A DNA stretch of 10,511 nucleotides from Kiritimatiellia bacterium (GTDB lineage: Bacteria; Verrucomicrobiota; Kiritimatiellia; JAAZAB01). The position numbers were made by a program, and so were the translations under genes. This document shows, piece by piece, positions 1 to 7,017 of the stretch. Numbering within the stretch: position 1 is the stretch's first letter; each line of letters begins with the position of its first letter. A model generated the notes under the pieces. That model saw only the letters and a list, made by a program, of their open reading frames with translations. It was not told the DNA's origin and searched no databases. The stretch covers positions 1 through 10,511 of the forward strand of contig JAGYMT010000032.1 in assembly GCA_018400335.1 (NCBI GenBank). The letters are read 5' to 3'.

Positions 1-2
1 AA

Positions 3-1706
3 ATGAGTTCGTGCTTCAATATGATGGCACGAGCTGTCCGGCAATGCCTTGTTTATTGCGCTGACGATTCCGGCGCAAGCCGTCTGTGCGCCCGTAGAAA
101 AAGAACCCTGTCCTACGGATTCGGACGGACGTCGGATTTGCGAGCTTCAGGTCACATCGCTGACGCGGATGGTTCGCGATTCAGAGTTGCTCTGCATGGC
201 CGATTGCTGGGCACGATCAGTCTGCCTGTTCCGGGCAGGCATAATGTCCTCAATGCGCTCGCGGCATGCGCGACGGCGCTGACGCTCGGGGTTCCGTTTG
301 ATTCCGTGCAAAGGGGGCTTTCTGGATACCGTCCGGTGCGGCGGAGGTTTGAGCGCATTATTGACAGGGATGACATCCTCGTGCTTTCCGACTATGCTCA
401 CCATCCGACTGAGGTGGCAGCTTTGATAAAAGCCGCCCTGCTGCTCGGGCGCCGCCGCCTGATTGCGGTGTTCCAGCCGCACCGATTCAGCCGCACCCTC
501 GCGCTGGGCGAAGATTTCCCAAAGGCTTTCAGCGGCGTGGACGGGGTTATTCTTGTTCCGGTTTACGCGGCTTCCGAGCAACCGATCGAGGGCGGTTCGA
601 CATGGGACCTTTATGCGCGGTTTCGCGAGGACGGCCGGGTGAAGGCGCTGTGCGCGGAGAATCTGCGCGCTGCGTGGAACTACCTTGAACTTGAGCTGCA
701 AAAGGGGGATGGCCTGTTGGTCGTCGGGGCCGGTGACGTGGCCGGGATTGCGGGTTGGGCCGGGGCCCGCTTTGCCGACGGCGGACCCGGCCTGAGCGAC
801 CCGGTCGCGGCGCGCGCTCGCGATCTGAAGGGGCTGGGTCTTCATTCGACGGCAATAAGAACACGGGAGCCGATGGCCGGCAAGACAACCTTGCATGTGG
901 GAGGGCAAGCTGATATTTTTCTGGACATTGCTTCTGAAGAGGACCTGGCGTCTGTTTTGAAATGGAGCGCCGGGCGAGGAGTGCCGGTCAGGATCATGGG
1001 AGCCGGGAGCAATCTTCTGATCGGCGATCCCGGAGTCAGGGGCATCATGATCCGGCTGTCGCGCAGGGGGTTCGGTTCGGTTCATATGGATGGCGTAAGC
1101 CGTGTGGCTGCCGGCGCCGCAGCCGGGGTGAGCAGCCTGGTTTCGCGGCTGGCGGCAGGGCGAAAGAAAGGACTTTTGTTCCTGAGCGGAATCCCGGGCA
1201 CGGTTGGCGGCGCGCTGCGGATGAATGCCGGTGCATGGGGGCATTCGATAGGCGAGCGGGTTGTTCGTGTGCGCGTGATGGAGATGGATGGCGCGGTAAG
1301 AGTGCTGGAGCGGAAGGACATGCGCTTCGCCTACCGCAACTGCGGAACATTGAGAGGACGCGTGGCGCTGGAGGCTCTCTTCCGCGTGGAGAGCGGAGAT
1401 CGGGCGGTCATCGCGCAGGAGCTCGCGTCCATCGCGGAAAGGCGGGCATGGATGAAGGGTCTGCGCTCGGCCGGCTCGGTGTTCAGGAACCCGCCCGGTG
1501 ATTTCGCGGGACGCCTGGTCGAGCAGTCGGGCTTGAAGGGTTTGAAGGTTGGCGGCGCGCGCGTATCGGATCGTCACGCTAATTGTATCGTCACCGGGCC
1601 GGGCGCCACGGCTTCGGATGTGAAAGCGCTCATCGGGATTATTCGCGAGCGCGTGAAACGGCGGTTCGGAATCGAGCTCGTCGAGGAGGTTGTGAGCATT
1701 GAGTAA
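3..1706 (+). CDS. murC/murB: MurC (C-terminal part) fused to MurB, 5'-partial
   Basis: This is a bifunctional cytoplasmic enzyme of peptidoglycan precursor synthesis. MurB reduces UDP-GlcNAc-enolpyruvate to UDP-MurNAc, and MurC then ligates L-Ala to it with ATP. Numbering from the first visible codon, residues ~15-255 match the central and C-terminal MurC domains: GRHNVLNALAA (78-88), SDYAHHPTEV (129-138), FQPHRFSRT (157-165) and GAGD (242-245). After a ~30-residue linker, residues ~285-567 are a complete MurB: FAD-binding GAGSNLL (333-339), GIPGTVGGALRMNAGAWG (396-413), FAYR with Arg445, the proton-donor Ser492 in GSVFRNP, and the C-terminal Glu562. The MurB length fits the shorter class. 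The frame is open to the window edge and the MurC ATP-binding P-loop region is missing, so the gene starts upstream; the ATG at position 3 is internal. No stop separates the two halves. It overlaps ddl by 8 bases. Confidence 0.95.
   Translation: MSSCFNMMARAVRQCLVYCADDSGASRLCARRKRTLSYGFGRTSDLRASGHIADADGSRFRVALHGRLLGTISLPVPGRHNVLNALAACATALTLGVPFDSVQRGLSGYRPVRRRFERIIDRDDILVLSDYAHHPTEVAALIKAALLLGRRRLIAVFQPHRFSRTLALGEDFPKAFSGVDGVILVPVYAASEQPIEGGSTWDLYARFREDGRVKALCAENLRAAWNYLELELQKGDGLLVVGAGDVAGIAGWAGARFADGGPGLSDPVAARARDLKGLGLHSTAIRTREPMAGKTTLHVGGQADIFLDIASEEDLASVLKWSAGRGVPVRIMGAGSNLLIGDPGVRGIMIRLSRRGFGSVHMDGVSRVAAGAAAGVSSLVSRLAAGRKKGLLFLSGIPGTVGGALRMNAGAWGHSIGERVVRVRVMEMDGAVRVLERKDMRFAYRNCGTLRGRVALEALFRVESGDRAVIAQELASIAERRAWMKGLRSAGSVFRNPPGDFAGRLVEQSGLKGLKVGGARVSDRHANCIVTGPGATASDVKALIGIIRERVKRRFGIELVEEVVSIE
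1683..1690 (+). promoter_or_regulatory. Shine-Dalgarno site for ddl
   Basis: GAGGAGGT lies inside the end of murB, 8 bases before a TTG codon at 1699. It is the strongest ribosome binding site in the window. It fixes the ddl start at the TTG, because the ORF from there gives exactly the expected Ddl N-terminus with the GGVSAERDVS motif. Confidence 0.8.
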
Positions 1707-2634
1707 AGTCTTCCAGGAGGTCGGGGTTTTGATGGGCGGCGTTTCCGCGGAGCGCGATGTCTCCATGAGGTCCGGCAGGGCAGTGGCCGCCGGGCTGAGG
1801 CAGGCGGGGAGGAATGTCGTCGAGGTGGACGTGCGCGGACGTTCGCTCGATCTGCCGGCGGGGCTGGACGGTGTTTTTATTGCCCTTCACGGGGAGTTCG
1901 GGGAGGATGGCGAGGTTCAGGAACTGCTGGAGAGCGAAGGTGTTCCCTACACGGGGGCCGGACCGGGCGCCAGCAGACTCGCATTCGACAAGAAGCTTGC
2001 GAAAGAGATGATGTTATCGCAGAATATACCGACGCCCGATTTTGAAGTGCTTGCGGCGGGCGGACGCCGCAAGCTGGATTTGCCTGTCGTCGTCAAGCCG
2101 GTGAGTCAGGGGTCAAGCTTCGGCGTTCACAAGGTGCTCACCGAATCTGAATGGGATGCCGCCCTGGCGGACGCGCTGGGCTATGGCAGTCGCGTGCTGG
2201 TGGAGTCGTTCATAGCCGGGAGGGAGTTGACGGTTGGCATAGTGTGCGGCGAGGCCATGCCGGTGATAGATATAAGGGCGCCGGGCAATAATTATGATTT
2301 TCACGCCAAGTACACCAAGGGCGTTACGGAGTATCTCGTGCCTGCTCCGCTTGATGCCGGGTTGACCCGAATGTGCCGGGAATTGTCGGTGCGGACCTTT
2401 AATGCTCTCCGATGCAAAGGGCTAGGGAGGGTGGATCTGCGATTGACTGACGACGGCATTGTCTACGTTCTGGAACTGAACACTATACCCGGGTTCACGG
2501 AGACCAGTCTTCTCCCGAAGGCGGCGCTGGCCGCGGGATACGCCTTTCCGGATCTGTGTGACAGGATAATGCAGGCGGCATCGCTCGAAGGCGCGCGGCA
2601 GGGGATTGTTATCGGAGATGCAGCATGTGGCTAG
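1699..2634 (+). CDS. ddl: D-alanine--D-alanine ligase
   Basis: This ATP-grasp ligase joins two D-alanines into the dipeptide that MurF adds to the muropeptide stem. At 311 residues it has normal DdlB length. Conserved elements seen in order are GGVSAERDVS (13-22, catalytic Glu18), HGEFGEDGEVQELLE (64-78), VVVKPVSQGSSFGV (130-143), the omega-loop YDFHAKY (199-205, with Lys204/Tyr205), and GRVD (243-246, Arg244). The metal- and substrate-binding segment ELNTIPGFTETSLLP (259-273) carries Asn261 and Ser270. All residues known to matter in E. coli DdlB appear present, so it should be active. The start is TTG with a strong ribosome binding site; it overlaps murB by 8 bases and ftsQ by 10, which indicates translational coupling. 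Vancomycin-type D-Ala-D-Lac ligases were considered, but the omega-loop Lys-Tyr pair is that of D-Ala-D-Ala enzymes. Confidence 0.97.
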   Translation: MSKVFQEVGVLMGGVSAERDVSMRSGRAVAAGLRQAGRNVVEVDVRGRSLDLPAGLDGVFIALHGEFGEDGEVQELLESEGVPYTGAGPGASRLAFDKKLAKEMMLSQNIPTPDFEVLAAGGRRKLDLPVVVKPVSQGSSFGVHKVLTESEWDAALADALGYGSRVLVESFIAGRELTVGIVCGEAMPVIDIRAPGNNYDFHAKYTKGVTEYLVPAPLDAGLTRMCRELSVRTFNALRCKGLGRVDLRLTDDGIVYVLELNTIPGFTETSLLPKAALAAGYAFPDLCDRIMQAASLEGARQGIVIGDAACG

Positions 2635-3557
2635 GTGATAAAGCAAGAAAGAGAAAAGTACGCGGGAAGCAGCGCAGGAGTTCGCAGCCTTTTTTTCTGA
2701 AGTTCAACAGCGGAGCGCGGAGGCGCGGCGCGGGCAGGCGGTTGCTGAAGGTGTTGATGATCCTCGTCGGCTCCGCTGCGGCGCTGGGACTGCTGGGTTT
2801 CGGCACAATCGCGGCGGCGCGATCGCTTTTTTCGCGGAACGACCTGTTCAGGATCAGGTATTACGATATCAGGTGCGATGGTCGTAATATTGACCGCGAT
2901 TACATCATGAACTATGCATCCTTGAATTCCTATTCCAACCTCTTCTCAGTCAATACCCGGGAGATGCGCGACTACCTGCTGGCGCGTTTGCCCAGGGTAG
3001 AGGATGTCGAAATATCGCGGGTGCTCGACGGGGCCATCAGGATAGACGTGCGCGAACGTGTGCCCGTTGCGCGTCTTGCGTCCCCCGGCGCATCCATGGA
3101 AATTGACGGAGAGGGGCATGTGCTCGGGCCGCCACGGAAGGCGGAAGCGGACGAGTCCGCGCGCGGCTCCGTGCGGCCGGCGCGGGAGCTTCCGGTGATA
3201 ACCGGCCACAACGTCATAGGCCTGAAGCCGGGAATGTTTCTCGGCAATACTGCTATCATGAGCGCCCTGGAGGTGGTTGACGCCTGCGACAGCACCCCCA
3301 TTGGACAGGTGTTCGCGATCGTTTCGATTGATGTTGAAAACAGGGAGTTTCTTAAGTTGCGGCTGGGCGGCGGAGCCGCCGTTAAGCTGGCGTGGGCCGG
3401 CATGAGCGAGCATTCGGATGTTTCCCGCGGCCGGCTGATGGACAAGCTTGAAATGCTCGCGGAAAATATCAGAAAGGCGGCTCAGCGCCGCGAACATATC
3501 CTGGAAATTGATATGACCGTGGAACGCGATTTCCCGGCGCGCTTCCGACGGGAGTAG
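2625..3557 (+). CDS. ftsQ: Cell division protein FtsQ (bitopic, POTRA domain)
   Basis: FtsQ (DivIB in Gram-positives) is a single-pass inner-membrane divisome protein that links the cytoplasmic FtsA/FtsZ ring to the septal synthase machinery. The 310-residue product has a very basic cytoplasmic tail (1-40), one transmembrane helix (about 43-65) and then a periplasmic part. Residues 75-145 look like a POTRA domain: a hydrophobic strand (FRIRYYDIRCDGRNI), the NLFSVN stretch (105-110), a helix, and PRVEDVEISRVLDGAIRIDVRE. Residues ~146-295 form the following beta domain. A run near 171-187 is low in hydrophobics and looks like a loop insertion. The ATG at 2625 follows a GGAG and overlaps the end of ddl. 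Sequence identity within this family is low, so the call rests on topology, POTRA pattern and position between ddl and ftsA. Confidence 0.9.
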   Translation: MWLGDKARKRKVRGKQRRSSQPFFLKFNSGARRRGAGRRLLKVLMILVGSAAALGLLGFGTIAAARSLFSRNDLFRIRYYDIRCDGRNIDRDYIMNYASLNSYSNLFSVNTREMRDYLLARLPRVEDVEISRVLDGAIRIDVRERVPVARLASPGASMEIDGEGHVLGPPRKAEADESARGSVRPARELPVITGHNVIGLKPGMFLGNTAIMSALEVVDACDSTPIGQVFAIVSIDVENREFLKLRLGGGAAVKLAWAGMSEHSDVSRGRLMDKLEMLAENIRKAAQRREHILEIDMTVERDFPARFRRE

Positions 3558-3567
3558 AGCGGAATTG

Positions 3568-3573
3568 AAAGGA
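3568..3573 (+). promoter_or_regulatory. Shine-Dalgarno site for ftsA
   Basis: AAAGGA lies 6 bases before the ATG at 3580. It favours that ATG over the in-frame TTG at 3565, which has no site at a workable distance and would add only five residues before the conserved actin-fold beta strand. Confidence 0.65.
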
Positions 3574-3579
3574 TTCACA

Positions 3580-4788
3580 ATGTCTTCGGATCCGGTGGTT
3601 GCTCTTGATGTGGGAACGTCCAAAGTGTGCGCCATAGTCGGCGACACCAGGGAGGACGGGAACATCATGATCATGGGAAAGGGCGAGTGCTCCGCCCTGG
3701 GCGTCCGCAAAGGAGTGGTCTGCGACATCGAGCAGGCGAAGAGCTGTATACGCAGCGCCGTGGAGTCGGCCGAGGAAAGCAGCGGGGAGAACGTGCGCAG
3801 CGCGTACCTCACCGTTTCGGGCGGCCACATCCGGAGCCTCGTCAGTCCCGGGTCCGTTCCGGTCTATGACTCGCGAGATGGAATCACCCTTGAAGATATG
3901 GAGGAGGTGAAGGAATTCGCCAGGGCGGTCAGCCTCCCTCATGACAGGGAGAGAATTCACAGTATCTGCCAGAAGTTCTTTGTTGATGACCAGTTTGAGG
4001 TGCTTAATCCTGAAGGAATGCACGGAGGCAAGCTGTCGGTGAGCATGCTGATGATTCACGGCGCCACGAATCGGCTTAACGCGCTGGTCAGGGCTGCCAT
4101 ATCAGCCGGATTGAAGGTCAACGGAGTTATGTTTGACGGACTGGCATCGGCGCTGGCTGCGCTGACGCAAGAACAGAAGAAAAGCGGGGTCGTGTTGATA
4201 GACCTTGGCGCCGGAACAAGCAGCTACGTGGTTTTTATTGACGCAACTGTGGCGGCCATAGGCGTCCTGGCCGTCGGAGGGGATCACGTCACTAACGACA
4301 TAGCCCTCGCTTTTAACCTGTCCCATAAGCGCGCCGAGCAGTTGAAGCGCGAGGTCGGTTCCGCTTCTCCCGATTCCGGCGCTAATTTCCACCATGTCGA
4401 AGTTCCGTCCGAGCTCGGCTTTCTGGGGTGTTCCGTGGCATCTTCGGACTTGAACGCAGTTATCAATGCCCGAGTTGATGAGCTGTTCACCATCATTAAG
4501 AACGATCTGGATGGTAAACTGATTCCGGGTCAGCTTGCGGCCGGCGTTGTTCTCACCGGAGGCGGTTGCTACCTTCGGGATATTGAAAGGGTTGCGAGCT
4601 CGGTGTTCGATCTGCCGTGTGCGGCCGGAACTCCGAGGGGATTCAGCGGAATATCTTCCGTTTTCGAGTCCCATCAATACGCAGCGGCGCTCGGAATGGT
4701 GCGGCATGGATGCGAGGAAGCCGCCCAGTCGGATCGGAGCGGGAAGATAGGCATTTTTATGAAACGCCTGCTGGGAGCCAGGGATTGA
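3580..4788 (+). CDS. ftsA: Cell division protein FtsA (actin-like FtsZ membrane anchor)
   Basis: FtsA is an actin-family ATPase that polymerises on the inner face of the membrane, tethers FtsZ and recruits later divisome proteins. The product is 402 residues from the chosen ATG, a usual length. Visible elements are phosphate-1 ALDVGTSKV (8-16), the FtsA-specific 1C subdomain (about 82-160), phosphate-2 IDLGAGTSSY (207-216) and the adenosine motif VLTGGG (324-329). The C-terminal amphipathic membrane-targeting helix IGIFMKRLLG (390-399) is directly before the end. Everything expected of a working FtsA is present. It lies 22 bases after ftsQ and 2 bases before ftsZ, so FtsA and FtsZ are probably made in a coupled way. 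The intact FtsA contrasts with the altered FtsZ next door. Confidence 0.96.
   Translation: MSSDPVVALDVGTSKVCAIVGDTREDGNIMIMGKGECSALGVRKGVVCDIEQAKSCIRSAVESAEESSGENVRSAYLTVSGGHIRSLVSPGSVPVYDSRDGITLEDMEEVKEFARAVSLPHDRERIHSICQKFFVDDQFEVLNPEGMHGGKLSVSMLMIHGATNRLNALVRAAISAGLKVNGVMFDGLASALAALTQEQKKSGVVLIDLGAGTSSYVVFIDATVAAIGVLAVGGDHVTNDIALAFNLSHKRAEQLKREVGSASPDSGANFHHVEVPSELGFLGCSVASSDLNAVINARVDELFTIIKNDLDGKLIPGQLAAGVVLTGGGCYLRDIERVASSVFDLPCAAGTPRGFSGISSVFESHQYAAALGMVRHGCEEAAQSDRSGKIGIFMKRLLGARD
4780..4784 (+). promoter_or_regulatory. Shine-Dalgarno site for ftsZ
   Basis: AGGGA at the end of ftsA lies 6 bases before the ATG at 4791. This supports that start over an upstream in-frame start at 4617, which would run through 174 bases of ftsA and has no homology support. 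Confidence 0.6.
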
Positions 4789-4790
4789 CG

Positions 4791-6050
4791 ATGAATAAAC
4801 CGGAAGATGGCGGATCTGAAAGCGGCGCGTCCCCGCCGGCCCCTCGGCTCGGCGGCGGCGCGGGCAAGCGGGTTGTCGTGGTGGGCGCCGGAAAGGGCGG
4901 TTGCAGCGTGCTGGCCTGCATGGCGAGCCGGGACTGCGATTGGCCCAGACTGGTTTGTCTTGATACGAAGAGCGAATCCTCGCGCGACATGGACCGCATG
5001 GAGCATATCGTTATTGAGCGCCCGGCAGGCAGGACGACAAAAGCGTCCGACGGGTCCGGAATCGGCGCTGTGAAGCAGTTGTGCGCTGAAACGGATCTCG
5101 TTATCGTTGTTGCCGGCCTCGGCGGACGCTTCGCTACGGAAGCTGCGCTCTCCGTGATCGAGGCCGCGAAGGCGCGGGGTGCGTTCACTTTGTGCTTTGC
5201 AATACTGCCTTTCGAATTCGAGGGCTTGGGGACCCGCGAGAATGCCAGGCGCGGACTCGATGCTGTTGACGAAAAGGCCGATTGCGTGGTATGTCTGCCC
5301 GGTCAGCGACTCTTTAAGGCCGTCGAGAAGCAGCTTAGCGTCGCGGATGCCTTCAGGAAGGTTGATGAAATGGTGGGGCTCGGCGTGTACGCGATATGGC
5401 GCGGATTGTGCGGCGGGGAGTTCGGTAGCGGAATCGAGTTGGGTTTTGACGATCTGCGCGCGCTGATATCGGCCGGCAGCGGACGCTGCGTTTTCGCCTG
5501 CGCGAACTCGGAGGGCTCATCAAAGGCTGATGATGTCGTAAATGAAATTGCCGGCAGCCCGATGCTTAAATGCGGCAAGGCGATCGAGAATGCCGCGGCG
5601 GTGATTGTGAGCGTCGTTTGCGGTTCCGGGCTCTCCGTGTTCGATATGAACCGCATAATTTCCGGAACGGTGCCCGTCGGCAGCGGACAGGCCTTAATCA
5701 AAACAGGAATCTCCTGCGATCCAGCCAGGGGTGACAGGGTGTCGGTGCTCGTGCTCGTTTCCGAGAGAGACGAAAAAACGGCGAACGCGGGGTTGTCCGG
5801 GCGTAACGCAGCCAGCGCAACCTTGAGCGTAACGGGCGGCGAGAAGGCGGAATCCACGGGCGGGCATGGCGGAACTCAGTCGAAACCAGTGGCGCAGAAG
5901 GAGAAGTTGAAGCAGCAGAACTTGTTCGATTCGGACAAGGTCGGCCGGTTCAAAGGGATGGACCCGACGGTTATTGGCGGCAATAATCTTGATATCCCCA
6001 CTTTCATCCGGAGAGGCATCCTCGTGCGCAAGCAGAGAACGAACGCATGA
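4791..6050 (+). CDS. ftsZ: Divergent FtsZ with degenerate GTP-binding signature
   Basis: FtsZ is the tubulin-like GTPase that forms the division ring. This 419-residue product is recognisable as FtsZ by position after ftsA, by pattern over the core, and by its tail. Aligned by eye, GAGKGGCSV (32-40) stands for the T1 loop GVGGAGGNA. AGLGGRFATEAA (108-119) stands for AGMGGGTGTGAA, so the GGGTGTG signature reads GGRFATE. PFEFEG (140-145) matches the normal PFxFEG. LPGQRLF (169-175) replaces IPNxRLL, losing the guanine-contacting Asn. IELGFDDL (215-222) replaces INVDFADV of the catalytic T7 loop, losing Asn and the first Asp. Residues 328-380 are a polar linker. The end, NLDIPTFIRR (399-408), is a textbook FtsZ C-terminal peptide for binding FtsA. 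Residues 1-26 are a Gly/Pro-rich extension. GTPase activity is doubtful; the frame is intact and the fold pattern kept, so it is not a pseudogene. Confidence 0.88.
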   Translation: MNKPEDGGSESGASPPAPRLGGGAGKRVVVVGAGKGGCSVLACMASRDCDWPRLVCLDTKSESSRDMDRMEHIVIERPAGRTTKASDGSGIGAVKQLCAETDLVIVVAGLGGRFATEAALSVIEAAKARGAFTLCFAILPFEFEGLGTRENARRGLDAVDEKADCVVCLPGQRLFKAVEKQLSVADAFRKVDEMVGLGVYAIWRGLCGGEFGSGIELGFDDLRALISAGSGRCVFACANSEGSSKADDVVNEIAGSPMLKCGKAIENAAAVIVSVVCGSGLSVFDMNRIISGTVPVGSGQALIKTGISCDPARGDRVSVLVLVSERDEKTANAGLSGRNAASATLSVTGGEKAESTGGHGGTQSKPVAQKEKLKQQNLFDSDKVGRFKGMDPTVIGGNNLDIPTFIRRGILVRKQRTNA

Positions 6051-6071
6051 TCCCCGCATCCGTTACGGGCA

Positions 6072-6839
6072 ATGAAACTTTCCATAATAATTCCGGCGTA
6101 TAACGAGGCAAAGAGACTTGGAAGGATGCTGGACGATTATGCGCCCTTCTTTTCGAATCTCTACGGGGATGAGTGCGAGTTGATTGTGGTCGTGAACGGC
6201 TCGCGGGACGGCACGGCCTCCGTTGCCGCCGGTTACGCGGACCGGTATCCGGCCCTTCGCGTTATTGTCGAGCCTGCGAGCGTGGGCAAGGGCGGCGCGG
6301 TCATGATCGGGTTCAGGCTGGCCAGGGGAGAGAAGGTGGGGTTCGTTGACGCCGATGGCGCGACGCCGTCCTCCGCTTTCCAGTCCCTCGTTGAAAACAT
6401 CGGCGATGCCGGCGCCATCATAGCATCCCGGTGGGTGAAGGGCGCCGAGGTGCGGCCGCGTCAACCCTGGTCGAGAAGGGCGGCGTCCCGCGTCTTCAAC
6501 TGCCTTGTTCGCGTGCTTTTCAAGCTGAAGATCTCTGATACCCAGTGCGGCGCAAAGCTGATGACGTCCGAGGCGGTCAGGCGGATTATGCCCGGGCTCG
6601 GTGTCACCCGATGGGCTTTTGATGTGGATCTTCTTTTTAAGTTGCGGAGAGAAGGGTTCGCGATCAGGGAGATCCCGACGACATGGCATGATGTCTCCGG
6701 CTCGCGCGTGAAGGTTGTGAGGGCATCGGCGGAGATGATAGCGGCTCTCACTCGACTCCGGCTTCTCTACTCCCCTTTCAGCTGGATCGTGATGATCTAT
6801 GATCTCACCGTCGGCAGAATCGTGCACGGCGAAAAATAG
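6072..6839 (+). CDS. Family-2 glycosyltransferase, dolichyl/polyprenyl-phosphate sugar synthase-like
   Basis: This GT-A fold enzyme probably transfers a hexose from a nucleotide sugar to a lipid-phosphate or other acceptor. The 255-residue product opens with the standard GT2 strand SIIIPAYNE (4-12). VVVNGSRDGT (39-48) is the nucleotide-binding strand. The metal-binding DxD motif is DADG (93-96). SDTQCGAKL (155-163) and RWAFDVDLLFKL (180-191) are typical of the Alg5/DPM1-like group, and IPTTWHD (201-207) follows. The C-terminus has only a weakly hydrophobic stretch (about 231-246), so it lacks the paired transmembrane helices of GtrB-type enzymes and may be peripheral. It follows ftsZ by 21 bases with no strong ribosome binding site (only ACGGG at 6065-6069). 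It is probably the last gene of the operon. Its acceptor cannot be told from sequence, and nothing shows that it acts in division. Confidence 0.87.
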   Translation: MKLSIIIPAYNEAKRLGRMLDDYAPFFSNLYGDECELIVVVNGSRDGTASVAAGYADRYPALRVIVEPASVGKGGAVMIGFRLARGEKVGFVDADGATPSSAFQSLVENIGDAGAIIASRWVKGAEVRPRQPWSRRAASRVFNCLVRVLFKLKISDTQCGAKLMTSEAVRRIMPGLGVTRWAFDVDLLFKLRREGFAIREIPTTWHDVSGSRVKVVRASAEMIAALTRLRLLYSPFSWIVMIYDLTVGRIVHGEK

Positions 6840-6843
6840 GTCT

Positions 6844-6861
6844 TCCGCGGAATCTGTGGGT
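6844..6861 (+). repeat. Outer inverted repeat, left copy
   Basis: TCCGCGGAATCTGTGGGT starts 5 bases after the glycosyltransferase stop codon. It matches the reverse complement of 7945-7962 at 17 of 18 positions; the mismatch is G at 6849. A match of this length at this distance is not expected by chance in a window this size. Confidence 0.7.
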
Positions 6862-6985
6862 AAGACATGGCGTGGCGGATTGCGGGATGTGGTGTATTCT
6901 GGGATTTTTGGCAGTATTTCACGGCTGGAATGGATAGGATTATGTCGTAACGAGATGTTCCGGCTGTAGATTGGGAGAGATTTGA

Positions 6986-7011
6986 GTGTACGAGTAGGTG
7001 TACGAGTACGG
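6986..7011 (+). repeat. Left repeat array (two units), inverted relative to the right array
   Basis: One 12-base unit GTGTACGAGTAG (6986-6997) and one 13-base unit GTGTACGAGTACG (6998-7010), plus one following G. The full 26 bases are an exact reverse complement of 7815-7840 and again of 7864-7889 in the right array. The array sits just before the start codon of the S23-type gene. Confidence 0.92.
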
Positions 7012-7017
7012 GATTGG

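Noticed and set aside
873..1706. Separate murB gene starting at the internal ATG at 873
   Set aside because: No ribosome binding site precedes it, no stop separates it from murC, and conserved MurB sequence begins before this codon.
147..1766. Long minus-strand ORF (539 codons) opposite murC/murB
   Set aside because: It is fully antisense to two strongly supported enzyme domains, has no recognisable motif, and is the kind of shadow frame common in GC-rich coding DNA.
3565..3579. TTG start for ftsA at 3565
   Set aside because: The ATG at 3580 has a properly spaced AAAGGA and gives the standard FtsA N-terminus; the five extra residues are not conserved-looking.
4617..4790. N-terminal extension of ftsZ from an upstream start at 4617
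   Set aside because: The extra 58 codons are out-of-frame ftsA sequence; ATG 4791 has its own ribosome binding site right after the ftsA stop.
6856..6864. DnaA-box-like TGTGGGTAA
   Set aside because: It is a single site with one mismatch to the consensus and is explained as part of the outer inverted repeat; no cluster or origin features nearby.
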